From NCBI RefSeq assembly GCF_001011155.1, contig NZ_CP011479.1, positions 1,506,501-1,570,500 of the forward strand: a stretch of DNA of 64,000 nt, written 5' to 3'. Under the pieces are notes generated by a model. It was not told the origin of the DNA and made no database searches. It was given only the letters and a program-made list of their open reading frames with translations. Position numbers and translations under genes: made by a program. Positions 18,551 through 28,700 of this stretch are shown in pieces. Source of the DNA: Hoeflea sp. IMCC20628 (GTDB taxonomy: Bacteria > Pseudomonadota > Alphaproteobacteria > Rhizobiales > Rhizobiaceae). The first letter of the stretch is position 1. Each line of letters starts with the position of its first letter.

Positions 18551-18776
18551 GGGATACCTTTCCGGTCGCCAGATTGCTGATGATTTACAATCGGGGTCTT
18601 AGGATGAAGATCGCGGGAATGCAATTGCGGCGTAGGTCGAAGGCAGTAAGGTTGCTCTTGATCAATTCAATATATCATGATTTATGGATTTGATTGCATG
18701 GCCTGCGATACGGGATTTTGTTGTCATGCTCCCGGCCCGGTGCCAAGCTGCCACTCATGTAGAACAGGATCATGAC

Positions 18777-19838
18777 ATGTCGAAATTTGAGCGGTATCTG
18801 ACACTCTGGGTCGCGCTGTGTATTGTTGCCGGTATCGGACTTGGTTATCTGTTCCCGTCCTTCTTTCAGGCGATCGGATCTGCCGAGATAGCCAATGTCA
18901 ATTTGCCTGTCGCATTGCTGATCTGGCTGATGATTATTCCCATGCTGGTCAAGATCGACTTTGCCTCGCTGGGGCAGGTCAGCAGGCATTGGCGCGGCAT
19001 CTCGGTCACACTGATCGTCAATTGGGCAATCAAGCCGTTCACCATGGCACTCCTGGCCTGGTTCTTCATTGGCTGGCTTTTCCTGCCTTTGCTACCGGCC
19101 GATCAGATCAACAGTTACATCGCCGGCCTGATCCTGCTTGGGGCCGCACCGTGTACCGCCATGGTTTTCGTCTGGAGCAACCTGACCAAGGGGGATCCGC
19201 TGTTCACGCTGAGCCAGGTCACCGTCAATGACCTGGTGATGGTGTTTGCCTTTGCCCCGATTGTTGCTTTGCTGCTGGGAATTTCAGCGATCACGGTGCC
19301 CTGGCAGACCCTGCTTGTTTCGGTGGGGCTCTATATCGTGGTGCCGGTGATTATCGCTCAGGTTCTGCGCAATCGCATTCTGGCAAGCCGGGGAGAGGCG
19401 GGGCTTCAAAATTTGCTCTCCAGACTTCAGCCGCTGGCGATTTTTGCATTGCTGGCAACACTTGTCGTGCTGTTTGCCTTTCAAGGCCAGGCGATCCTTG
19501 CCCAGCCGATGATCATCGTCCTGCTGTCGGTGCCGATCATCATTCAGACCTATCTGATCTTCTCCATCGGCTATTTTGCCAACCGCGCGGTTGGTGAGAC
19601 CCACGAGATCGCAGCTCCCTCGTCGCTGATCGGGGCCAGCAATTTCTTCGAACTGGCCGTTGCCGTGGCAATCAGCTTGTTCGGATTTACCTCCGGCGCC
19701 GCGCTCGCCACGGTGGTTGGTGTGCTGATCGAGGTTCCGGTCATGCTGTCACTGGTCTGGATCGTCAACGGGTCGAAGGGTTGGTACGAGATGGCGCCTG
19801 CGCTGACCCGGCGAATGGCGGCCAAAAGCTTGAGATAA
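18777..19838 (+). CDS. Arsenite efflux transporter, ACR3 family
   Basis: A 353-residue ten-helix carrier that exports arsenite using the proton gradient. The conserved helix-4 segment GAAPCTAMVFVW contains the essential Cys126, and the helix-9 segment GASNFFELAVAVAISLFG contains the essential Glu. ATG 18777 is chosen with AGGA upstream; the longer frame to 18684 is unlikely. Unusually for this family, no arsR, arsC or arsH gene is adjacent. The AT-rich region 18661-18694 just upstream has an ATCAA...TTGAT inverted repeat that could be a distant ArsR site. It is otherwise an isolated gene. Confidence 0.93.
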   Translation: MSKFERYLTLWVALCIVAGIGLGYLFPSFFQAIGSAEIANVNLPVALLIWLMIIPMLVKIDFASLGQVSRHWRGISVTLIVNWAIKPFTMALLAWFFIGWLFLPLLPADQINSYIAGLILLGAAPCTAMVFVWSNLTKGDPLFTLSQVTVNDLVMVFAFAPIVALLLGISAITVPWQTLLVSVGLYIVVPVIIAQVLRNRILASRGEAGLQNLLSRLQPLAIFALLATLVVLFAFQGQAILAQPMIIVLLSVPIIIQTYLIFSIGYFANRAVGETHEIAAPSSLIGASNFFELAVAVAISLFGFTSGAALATVVGVLIEVPVMLSLVWIVNGSKGWYEMAPALTRRMAAKSLR

Positions 19839-20092
19839 CCGGAATTTAGGCATTGCGCGCTGCCTGATCGCAAGCCTTTTCGCATCGATTCAGCGTGTGC
19901 TCCGGAGTTCAGCGCACCCGAAACCCATGCAGCCGGGGTAGCCAGGGGGGCTGCCGGAAACGACAATCTGCTGTTTGATGTCACCCGGCGTTCTTTTCTT
20001 CGTAACCATGTTTTGTTAGGCTTCGCCCGCACGGAAACGATTTCACAAAAACGCGCGGGCTGGCAGGCTCCGCATAAGGATCTGGGTTGGGC

Positions 20093-21973
20093 ATGAATTT
20101 CAAGAGTCGAGCAGGCGTGGCGCTGATCGCCATTACGATTGGTTTTACCGGTGTGATCGCGCCCACACCGCCTGCGCAAGCGCAAGGCCTTCTGGATCTC
20201 CTTTTCAAAACTCCGGCTCAGCGACAACGCGAAAAGCTTTCCCGGCAACGGGCGCGGCAGGACGCAGTGGAAGTGGCCCGGCCACCAAAGCCCGTCGCTC
20301 GCATCAGCGGACCGAGCTATCGCACCTACAAGCCGGACACATTGGTTAAAGTGAATTTCACCGAGATCGCCGATCCCGTGGTGACCAGCGCAATAGGCGA
20401 CATGGTGCTTCCGCCCCTGGGAATCGACACATTTTCTGAAGGCCGTGCAGCTTTCGCCGATTTGTCGCTGCGAGCCCTGCCGGAAACAGCCAAGGCGATC
20501 GTCGAGTATTATTCGACCCATCCTGCCTATATCTGGGTTGCCGGAACCGCGCCGACCGATCGTGCCAACGCCGTGATCGAGGTGCTCAAAAACGCTGATG
20601 CTGTTGGCCTGTCAGCGGATGACTACAAGGTTGACGTGCCCGCGGACGGCTTTGACATCACCCGCGGCGCGGAACGTCAGAAGGAACTGATGGCTTTCGA
20701 GATGGAGCTTTCGGTTGCAGTTGCCGATTACATCCTTGATGCAACACGCGGACGGGTCGATCCCAACCGGATCTCGGGATATCATGATTTCAAGCGCAAG
20801 AGCCCCGGTCTGGTGGAGCAGATCGAGGCGCTGGCCACGGCAGCCGATCCGGCTGAAGCGTTGCTGGGACATAACCCGCATGGCGCCCATTTCGAGGCAT
20901 TGAAAGCCGAACTGAAGCGCTTGCAGGATCTTGATGATGGCGAACACATTGCCATTGCGGAAGACGTATTGCTCAAGCCGGGGCAATCCAATCCGGAACT
21001 TGCCAATGTGATTGCGGCAATCGCGCTCAAGGGCAGCGATGCGCTCAAGCTCGACAACGCGCTGGTGCTGGCGAGTTATGCGGGCAAGCCGGGCTATGAT
21101 GACGAACTCGTCACCCTGGTGAAGGGGTTTCAGAAAGAAGCCGGCCTTAAACCTGATGGCGTTGTCGGTCCTGCCACACGGCGGGCGCTTGTCGGCATCA
21201 CCAATTCCGACAAGATCGAGAAGGTTCGACTGGCGATGGAACGGTCGCGCTGGTTGCCTGGCGTTCTGGCGGCGCGGCGCGTGTTCATCAATCAACCGGC
21301 CTACACCGCCACCTATTTCAATGACGACAAGGCCGAACTCTCCATGCGGGTCGTGGTCGGCTCAAAATCCAACCAGACCAATTTCTTCGATGACGAGATC
21401 GAGCTGGTCGAGTTCAACCCCTATTGGGGCGTGCCGCAGTCGATCATCATCAACGAGATGCTGCCAAAGCTCCGTTCCGACCCGTCCTATCTGGACCGGC
21501 TTGGCTATGAGGTGACTGCGGGCGGCCGGGCAGTGTCCTCGAGTTCGGTCAACTGGAATGCCGTCGGCAAGGGCAGCGGTATCGGCGTGCGCCAGCCGCC
21601 GAGCAATGGTAATGCGCTGGGTGAACTGAAGATCCTGTTCCCCAACAGCCACGCCATCTACATGCATGACACGCCGTCAAAATCCCTCTTCGACCGCGAC
21701 ACTCGGGCGCTGAGCCATGGTTGCATAAGGCTCAAGGACCCGCGGGCGATGGCAGCCAAGGTGCTGGGTACGTCGGTTGCCGACATCGGCAGCTACATTG
21801 CTGGTGGGCGGAACCAGCAAGTCAACCTGAAGCAGAAGATCCCGGTTCATGTCGCCTATTTCACCGCCTGGCCCGATGATGCCGGCGTGGTCAACTATTA
21901 CGCTGACGTCTACAAGCGCGATGACTATTTGCGTAAGGCGATTGCCGAGACCGACAAGGCGCGGACGTCCTGA
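20093..21973 (+). CDS. YcbB-type L,D-transpeptidase with peptidoglycan-binding domain
   Basis: A 626-residue secreted enzyme. It has a signal peptide (about residues 1-30), a long scaffold domain, a peptidoglycan-binding repeat (LVKGFQKEAGLKPDGVVGPATRRAL, ends near 339 and 363) and a YkuD catalytic domain with SHGCIRL near residue 540, Cys being the nucleophile. It should make 3-3 crosslinks in peptidoglycan, the dominant type in rhizobia. ATG 20093 is given; an in-frame TTG two codons upstream (20087) has better spacing to AAGGA and could be the true start. It is convergent with the narR-like gene, with a 14-base hairpin between. Confidence 0.92.
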   Translation: MNFKSRAGVALIAITIGFTGVIAPTPPAQAQGLLDLLFKTPAQRQREKLSRQRARQDAVEVARPPKPVARISGPSYRTYKPDTLVKVNFTEIADPVVTSAIGDMVLPPLGIDTFSEGRAAFADLSLRALPETAKAIVEYYSTHPAYIWVAGTAPTDRANAVIEVLKNADAVGLSADDYKVDVPADGFDITRGAERQKELMAFEMELSVAVADYILDATRGRVDPNRISGYHDFKRKSPGLVEQIEALATAADPAEALLGHNPHGAHFEALKAELKRLQDLDDGEHIAIAEDVLLKPGQSNPELANVIAAIALKGSDALKLDNALVLASYAGKPGYDDELVTLVKGFQKEAGLKPDGVVGPATRRALVGITNSDKIEKVRLAMERSRWLPGVLAARRVFINQPAYTATYFNDDKAELSMRVVVGSKSNQTNFFDDEIELVEFNPYWGVPQSIIINEMLPKLRSDPSYLDRLGYEVTAGGRAVSSSSVNWNAVGKGSGIGVRQPPSNGNALGELKILFPNSHAIYMHDTPSKSLFDRDTRALSHGCIRLKDPRAMAAKVLGTSVADIGSYIAGGRNQQVNLKQKIPVHVAYFTAWPDDAGVVNYYADVYKRDDYLRKAIAETDKARTS

Positions 21974-22006
21974 AGCCTGAACAACTTTGATAGCTTTCGG
22001 CACAAC

Positions 22007-22043
22007 AACAACGCCGCGCATTCATTGAGTGCGCGGCGTTGTT
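22007..22043. terminator. Long hairpin between convergent genes
   Basis: AACAACGCCGCGCA (22007-22020) is perfectly complementary to TGCGCGGCGTTGTT (22030-22043), a 14-base stem with a nine-base loop. It overlaps the last codons of the regulator gene on the minus strand and lies 34 bases past the L,D-transpeptidase stop. T runs are short, so termination is likely but not certain. Confidence 0.6.
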
Positions 22044-22738
22044 GCATCAGGACCGTCAATCAGAGGGTCGGGCCCGGCAACCGCTTCAAGCGATTTAAGG
22101 CTGGTGATGATGATGCGCATCCCGTCCATGGCCACACCATCGGGCTGCAGTGACTTGATGGCGCGTGAAAAATTTTCAGGTGTCATGCCGAGATAGGAGG
22201 CAAGCAACCGTTTCTCGGCAGGCAGAATGAAGCTGGCTGCATTTCCGGCACGTTTTGCCTGATTGAGAATATAGGCGGCGACCCGCTCCCGCGAGTTGCG
22301 CAATCTCAGGTTCTTGGTCTGGCGAACAACCGAACGGTAGCAACTGGCCAGTTCGATGATGGTCGACATTGCAAAATCCGGATCGAGCCTGAACGTGGCG
22401 CGCAGATCCTTGGCCGGGATCAGGATGATGCTTGATGCCTCCATCGTTCGCGCTGACATCAGATAGGGCGCATCCTTGATGCAGGCGGCAAGGATGAAGG
22501 TGGAGACCGGTCTGACCACCGCCATGGTCGTCACACGCTCGCGCCAGCCGGAGTAAAGCTCCACGGTTCCTTCCATGACGATGTGTAAAAAATCAGCCGG
22601 TTCGCCTTGCCGGATCATGTCGAGTTGGGCCGGGAAGTTCTGGGCATAGGCAGCCTGCATCAGGGCCTCGAAATGCGCCGTCTGCATGTCCTGAAACAGC
22701 GGCAACTTCCGAATCCTGGATTTGTCCTGATCCCGCAT
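22022..22738 (-). CDS. narR: Crp/Fnr-family regulator, NarR-like
   Basis: A 238-residue regulator with an N-terminal cyclic-nucleotide-binding-type barrel and a C-terminal helix-turn-helix (about 173-196). The recognition helix reads TPENFSRAIK, with the E-x-x-S-R residues that in FNR contact TTGA half-sites. The N-terminus has no Cys cluster, so it is not an oxygen-sensing [4Fe-4S] FNR. It lies divergently beside narKGHJI, as narR does in Paracoccus, where NarR responds to nitrate/nitrite; the symbol rests on this context. ATG 22738 has GGAGG seven bases upstream; the longer frame to 22945 is rejected. Two FNR-type boxes lie in the intergenic region. Confidence 0.85.
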   Translation of the reverse strand: MRDQDKSRIRKLPLFQDMQTAHFEALMQAAYAQNFPAQLDMIRQGEPADFLHIVMEGTVELYSGWRERVTTMAVVRPVSTFILAACIKDAPYLMSARTMEASSIILIPAKDLRATFRLDPDFAMSTIIELASCYRSVVRQTKNLRLRNSRERVAAYILNQAKRAGNAASFILPAEKRLLASYLGMTPENFSRAIKSLQPDGVAMDGMRIIITSLKSLEAVAGPDPLIDGPDATTPRTQ

Positions 22739-22805
22739 GCATGACCTCCCGCCAGCGTGTTCCGCCAAACGCCGGGTTGTGCGTCGACAATTGCCGCAAC
22801 GTGAC

Positions 22806-22819
22806 TTGATAAATGTCAC
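22806..22819. promoter_or_regulatory. FNR-type box (one mismatch) upstream of narR
   Basis: TTGATAAATGTCAC matches TTGAY-N4-RTCAA except for the last base. It is centred 74 bases before the narR start codon and lies within the larger inverted repeat GTGAC-N9-GTCAC (22801-22819). It may serve autoregulation of narR. Confidence 0.5.
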
Positions 22820-22898
22820 CTGAAGCAATGATGTTTCTGCGGTGGCGAATTGATGAACCGCAAATTCCATCTGATTATCAAACTCCGCAGCAGGCGGA

Positions 22899-22912
22899 TT
22901 GATCTGCATCAA
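22899..22912. promoter_or_regulatory. Perfect FNR-type box upstream of narK
   Basis: TTGATCTGCATCAA is an exact TTGAT-N4-ATCAA palindrome centred 113 bases before the narK start codon. At the class II activator distance of 41.5 bases, transcription would begin near 22947. It fits activation of the nar operon by an FNR/FnrP-type protein, the NarR-like regulator, or both. Confidence 0.75.
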
Positions 22913-23018
22913 GATCACAAGCTCATCTGCAATGGAAATTCTCACGCAACCGGTTTTGGAGACCTATCCAAGCCGATCCTGCGCGGGCAATCGCCGCGCC
23001 GCCACGCGGAGAATGCCA

Positions 23019-25742
23019 ATGCTGGACAAGGTGAATACAACGGAAGCCGAGCGCACGCGGGCGCTTGGATTGAGCACGGTGGCTTTTACCGCCTGTTTTG
23101 CGGTCTGGACCATTTTTTCGATCATAGGTATCGAGATAAAATCGGAACTGGGATTGAGCGAATTCCAGTTCGGCCTGCTGGTGTCCACGCCGATTCTGAC
23201 CGGATCACTGACACGGTTGATCCTCGGCGTATGGACCGAGAAATATGGCGGTCGCTTCGTGTTCACTGCCCAGATGCTGTTGACTGCGGCGGCAACGTGG
23301 ATGCTCACCTGGGCTAACTCCTACACCATGTACCTCATCGCCGCACTCGGCATCGGCCTGGCCGGTGGTTCGTTCATCATCGGTGTGGCTTATGTCTCCC
23401 GCTGGTACGGAGCCGGCAAGCAGGGCACAGCGCTGGGGATTTTCGGCGCCGGCAATGTCGGAGCAGCGGTCACCAAGTTTATCGCGCCCTTCATCATGGT
23501 GGCCTATGGCTGGCACGGTGTGGCGCATGTCTGGGCGGCGGCGCTGGCGCTTATGGCCATCATCTTCTACGTGTTTGCAAAGGATGATCCGCATCTGGTG
23601 GCTCGCCGCCAGTCGGGTGCAAAATCACCCAGCCTGGCAGAACAATTCGCTCCGCTGAAAAATCTTCAGGTCTGGCGCTTCTCTCTCTACTATTTCTTCG
23701 TCTTCGGCGCATTCGTGGCCCTGGCACTGTGGATGCCGCATTATCTGGTCGATGTGTACAGCCTGGATATACGGACGGCAGGCATGTCGGCTGCGGCTTT
23801 CTCGCTGTCTGCATCCTTGTTCCGGGCTTATGGCGGTCATCTCTCTGATCGTTTCGGCGCCCGGTCTGTGATGTACTGGACTTTTGGCTTTTCGCTAGTC
23901 CTGTTGTTCATGCTGTCCTACCCGCCGACCGATTACGTGATCCAGGGCAAGGATGGCGTCATCGCGTTCTCCACGGAAATGGGACGCTGGCCCTTCGTCA
24001 TCACGCTGTTTGTGCTCGGCTTCTTCATGAGCCTGGGCAAGGCGGCGGTGTTCAAGCACATTCCGGTCTATTATCCCAACCATGTCGGCGCTGTCGGCGG
24101 TCTGGTCGGCATGATCGGCGGACTTGGCGGGTTTGTGTTGCCGATCACCTTCGGCGCGCTGCTGGATCTGACCGGCATCTACACCAGCTGCTTTGCGCTG
24201 TTGTTCGTTCTTGTTGCCGTCTCCTTGACCTGGATGCACCTGACGGTGCGGGCAATGGAGCGGGCAGCACAGGGCGATGCGCTCGACAAGCTGCCGCAAC
24301 TGCCCGAGATGCAGGACATCCATGATGCCGGGCATCAGGCGCAGACACACCTGCTGCAGGAGTGGAAACCCGAAGACGCAGCGTTCTGGGAAGACAAGGG
24401 CCGCAAGATCGCCCGCCGAAATCTATGGATCTCGATCCCGGCGCTGCTTCTGGCATTCTCCGTCTGGATGGTGTGGTCAGTTGTCGTCGCACGGCTTCCG
24501 GCAATCGGTTTCGACTTCACCCCAGGCGAACTGTTCTGGCTTGCAGCGCTTCCCGGCCTTTCCGGTGCGACGTTGCGGATCTTCTACAGCTTCATGGTGC
24601 CCATTTTCGGTGGCAGGCTCTGGACGACATTGTCGACCGCGTCCCTGCTGATTCCTGCCATGGGGATCGGCTACGCGGTGCAGAATCCGGACACACCCTA
24701 TCTGATCTTTCTCACCCTGGCGCTGCTGTGCGGCCTGGGTGGCGGCAACTTCGCCTCGTCGATGGCCAATATCGCCTTCTTCTACCCGAAGGCTGAAAAG
24801 GGCAATGCGCTCGCACTGAACGCAGGTCTGGGCAATCTCGGCGTGTCGGTGATGCAGTTCCTGGTTCCACTTGTCATCACCGTCGGCGTCTTCGGCGCCA
24901 TGGGTGGTCAACCTCAGACATTGTCTGATGGCGGTGAGCTGTGGATGCAGAACGCCGGTTTCGTCTGGGTGCCGCTGATCATCGTGGCGACAATCGCTGC
25001 CTGGATGGGGATGAATGACATCTCCGATGCCAGGTCCAGCTTCAAGGAACAGTCGGTCATTTTCAGCCGCAAGCACAACTGGATCATGTGTGTGCTCTAC
25101 ACCGGCACCTTCGGCAGCTTCATCGGCTATTCCGCCGGCTTCCCGCTGCTGACCAAACTGCAGTTCCCCGACGTCAATGCGCTGCAACTGGTCTTTCTCG
25201 GGCCGCTCGTTGGCGCCTTGTCGCGCGCCGGCACCGGCTGGATTTCCGACAAGTTCGGCGGCGGCCGGGTGACCTTCTGGACATTCCTCGGGATGATCGC
25301 GGCCGTGTTCGGGGTGATCTTCTTCCTCGGCATCAAGGAACAGCCGGGCGCGTTCTGGGGTTTCTTCGCCTCGTTCATGGCGCTGTTCTTCCTCACCGGC
25401 ATCGGCAATGCGTCAACCTTCCAGATGATCCCGGTGATCATGTCGCGTGAAGTGCCGCGGCTGATGAAGGGGCTGAAGGGTGACGAGTTGATGAAGCAGG
25501 TGAGCCGCGAGAGTGCTGCGATCATCGCCTTCACTTCGGCGATTGCCGCCTATGGCGCTTTCTTCATCCCCAAGGCCTACGGCACCTCGATCGCACTGAC
25601 CGGTGGTCCGGCGGCGGCGCTGTGGGGCTTCATCGTTTTCTACGTGATCTGCGCGGTGCTGACCTGGGCCTACTACACCCGCCGCGGCGGACTTCTCTTC
25701 GATGCCGAACGCAACGTGGCGGCAACGCCTCTCGCAGCTTGA
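23019..25742 (+). CDS. narK: NarK1-NarK2 fused nitrate/nitrite transporter
   Basis: A 907-residue membrane protein made of two complete MFS nitrate transporters in tandem, about 24 helices. The first half (about 1-440) has the nitrate signature around GNVGAAVTKFIAPF; the second (about 470-907) has NAGLGNLGVSVMQFLVPL. In Paracoccus the NarK1 half acts as proton-nitrate symporter and the NarK2 half as nitrate/nitrite antiporter, supplying NarG in the cytoplasm. The start at 23019 (MLDKVNTTE) has GGAGA seven bases upstream; ATG 23013 is an alternative. It is the first gene of the nar operon, 18 bases before narG, below an FNR-type box. Confidence 0.94.
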   Translation: MLDKVNTTEAERTRALGLSTVAFTACFAVWTIFSIIGIEIKSELGLSEFQFGLLVSTPILTGSLTRLILGVWTEKYGGRFVFTAQMLLTAAATWMLTWANSYTMYLIAALGIGLAGGSFIIGVAYVSRWYGAGKQGTALGIFGAGNVGAAVTKFIAPFIMVAYGWHGVAHVWAAALALMAIIFYVFAKDDPHLVARRQSGAKSPSLAEQFAPLKNLQVWRFSLYYFFVFGAFVALALWMPHYLVDVYSLDIRTAGMSAAAFSLSASLFRAYGGHLSDRFGARSVMYWTFGFSLVLLFMLSYPPTDYVIQGKDGVIAFSTEMGRWPFVITLFVLGFFMSLGKAAVFKHIPVYYPNHVGAVGGLVGMIGGLGGFVLPITFGALLDLTGIYTSCFALLFVLVAVSLTWMHLTVRAMERAAQGDALDKLPQLPEMQDIHDAGHQAQTHLLQEWKPEDAAFWEDKGRKIARRNLWISIPALLLAFSVWMVWSVVVARLPAIGFDFTPGELFWLAALPGLSGATLRIFYSFMVPIFGGRLWTTLSTASLLIPAMGIGYAVQNPDTPYLIFLTLALLCGLGGGNFASSMANIAFFYPKAEKGNALALNAGLGNLGVSVMQFLVPLVITVGVFGAMGGQPQTLSDGGELWMQNAGFVWVPLIIVATIAAWMGMNDISDARSSFKEQSVIFSRKHNWIMCVLYTGTFGSFIGYSAGFPLLTKLQFPDVNALQLVFLGPLVGALSRAGTGWISDKFGGGRVTFWTFLGMIAAVFGVIFFLGIKEQPGAFWGFFASFMALFFLTGIGNASTFQMIPVIMSREVPRLMKGLKGDELMKQVSRESAAIIAFTSAIAAYGAFFIPKAYGTSIALTGGPAAALWGFIVFYVICAVLTWAYYTRRGGLLFDAERNVAATPLAA

Positions 25743-25760
25743 TCTGAAAGGAAAAGCAAA

Positions 25761-28700
25761 ATGAGCCATCTGCTCGATCGCCTCAATTTCTTCACCAGCA
25801 AGCGCGTTGATACCTTCGCCGACGGCCATGGTGAAACCACCACCGAAAACCGCGACTGGGAGGACGTCTATCGCAAACGTTGGCAGCACGACAAGATTGT
25901 CCGCTCCACGCACGGGGTGAACTGCACCGGGTCGTGCTCCTGGAAGATCTATGTCAAGTCCGGCATCGTCACCTGGGAGACCCAGCAGACAGATTATCCG
26001 CGGACGCGGCCGGACTTGCCCAATCATGAACCGCGCGGCTGTGCGCGCGGCGCCAGTTACAGCTGGTATCTGTATTCCGCCAACCGGGTGAAGACGCCGT
26101 TGGTTCGGGCGCGGCTTATGAAGATCTGGCGCAAGCTGCGTGAAACCCAGTCGGCGATCCAGGCCTGGACCACGATCCAGTCGGATCCTGCCATGCGCGC
26201 CGACTATGTGACCAAGCGCGGCAAGGGCGGCTTCGTCCGCGCCTCCTGGGATGAAGCCACGGAAATCACCGCTGCAGCCAATGCCTATACTGCCAAGAAA
26301 TATGGCCCGGACCGGGTTTTTGGCTTCTCGCCGATCCCGGCCATGTCGATGGTCTCCTATGCCGCCGGAACGCGCTATCTGAGCCTTATCGGCGGCACCT
26401 GCATGTCATTTTACGACTGGTATTGCGATTTGCCGCCAGCCTCCCCACAGACCTGGGGAGAGCAGACCGATGTGCCGGAATCGGCCGACTGGTACAATGC
26501 CGGGTTCCTCATCCTGTGGGGCTCGAACGTGCCGCAAACGCGCACCCCGGACGCGCATTTCTACACCGAGGCGCGCTATCGCGGCACCAAATCCGCCGTC
26601 ATCTGTCCGGACTACTCCGAAGCGGCGAAATTCTCCGACATCTGGATCAACGCCAAGCAGGGCACCGACGCGGCACTCGGCATGGCTTTTGGCCATGTCA
26701 TTCTCCGGGAATTCCATCTTGACCGTCAGGCTGAGTATTTTGAGGATTATTGCCGCAAATATTCCGACATGCCGATGCTGGTGCAACTCGACAAGCGCGG
26801 CGGGTCCTACATTCCGGGGCGGCAATTGCGGGCCTCCGATTTCGCCAAGAAGCTGGGCCAGAGCAACAATCCCGAATGGAAGACTGTCGGAATTGATGAG
26901 ACCACAGGCGATGTGGTGGTTCCCAATGGCTCGATCGGTTTCCGCTGGGGTGAGAACGGTAACTGGAACCTTGAGGAAAAGGCCGACGGGGATCCCGTCA
27001 AACTGCGTATGAGCCAGATCCTCGATACCGATCATGACGCTGTTGTCGGGGTCGAGTTTCCCTATTTCGGCGGCGCGGCCACCAACGGGTTCGAGGTCTG
27101 CGATCATCCCGATGTGCTGACCCGCAATGTGCCGGTGAAGAAAATCAAGCTGGCCAACGGCAAGATCGCCATGGTCGCAACCGTGTTTGACCTGTTTTGC
27201 GCCAACTACAGCCTGGATCGCGGTCTGGGCGGCGGCAATGTCGCCACATCCTATGATGAGGATGTGCCGTTCACGCCGGCCTGGGCCGAGAAGATCACCG
27301 GTGTCCGCCGCGACAAGATCATTCAGGTGGCGCGTGAATTCGCCGACAACGCCGAGAAGACCAATGGCAAGTCGATGGTCATCATCGGCGCGGGAACCAA
27401 CCACTGGTACCATATGGACATGAACTACCGCGGGGTCATCAACATGCTGGTGATGTGCGGTTGCGTTGGCCAGTCCGGCGGCGGCTGGGCGCATTATGTC
27501 GGTCAGGAAAAACTGCGCCCGCAGACCGGCTGGACGCCCCTGGCATTCGCGCTCGACTGGGCCCGTCCGCCACGCCACATGAACTCTACCTCGGCATGGT
27601 ATGCCCATACCGACCAGTGGCGCTACGAAACGGTGACGGCGGCGGAAATATTGTCGCCAACAGCGCCGGAAGGCGACTGGAAGACACTGAGCCTGATCGA
27701 CTACAACATCCGCGCCGAGCGCATGGGCTGGCTGCCATCCGCACCGCAGCTCAAGACCAATCCGCTTGAGGTTGGCCGCGCAGTCAAGGCGTCGGGCAAG
27801 GATGCCGCAGCCTATGTCGGGGAAAAGCTGAAGTCGGGCGAGCTGGAAATGTCGTGCGTGGATCCGGATGCTCCGGAAAACTGGCCGCGCAACCTGTTTA
27901 TCTGGCGTTCCAACCTGCTCGGTTCGTCAGGCAAGGGGCATGAGTATTTCCTCAAGCACCTGCTCGGCACCGATCACGGCATTCAGGGCAAGGATCTTGG
28001 CGAGCAAGGCCGGCAGAAGCCGATTGAAGTCAAATGGCATGATGAAGCGCCGGAAGGAAAACTTGACCTTCTGGTGACCATCGACTTCCGCATGTCGACC
28101 ACGGCGGTCTATTCCGACATCGTTCTGCCGACGGCGAGCTGGTACGAAAAGGACGACATGAACACGTCTGATATGCACCCGTTCATCCACCCGCTTCAGG
28201 CGGCCGTCGACCCGGCCTACGAGAGCAAGACAGACTGGGAAATCTTCAAGTCAATTGCCAAGAAGTTTTCCGAGGTCTCGCCGGAAATCCTTGGTGTCGA
28301 AACCGATGTGGTGCAACTGGCGCTGCATCACGACACGCCGTCGGAACTGGCGCAGCCGGAGGTTCTCGACTGGAAACTGAACGAATGCGAGCTGATTCCG
28401 GGCAAGACGGCGCCGGCTTATATCGCGATCGAACGCGACTATCCCAATGTCTACAAGCGCTTCACCTCGCTTGGGCCGCTGATGGACAAGGCCGGCAATG
28501 GCGGCAAGGGGATCACCTGGGACACCAAGACGGAAGTCCACCACCTCAAGGCGCTCAACGGCACCGTGACGGAGGAGGGCGTCTCTCACGGGCTGGCGAA
28601 AATCGACACAGCCATCGATGCCTGCGAGGTCATCCTGATGCTGGCGCCGGAAACCAATGGCGAAGTCGCGGTCAAGGCTTGGGATGCGCTCGGCAAGCAC

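Noticed and set aside
18661-18694. ATCAA-N24-TTGAT inverted repeat before the ACR3 gene as an ArsR operator.
   Set aside because: The spacing is long, the region is simply AT-rich, and no arsR gene is adjacent; kept only as a weak remark.
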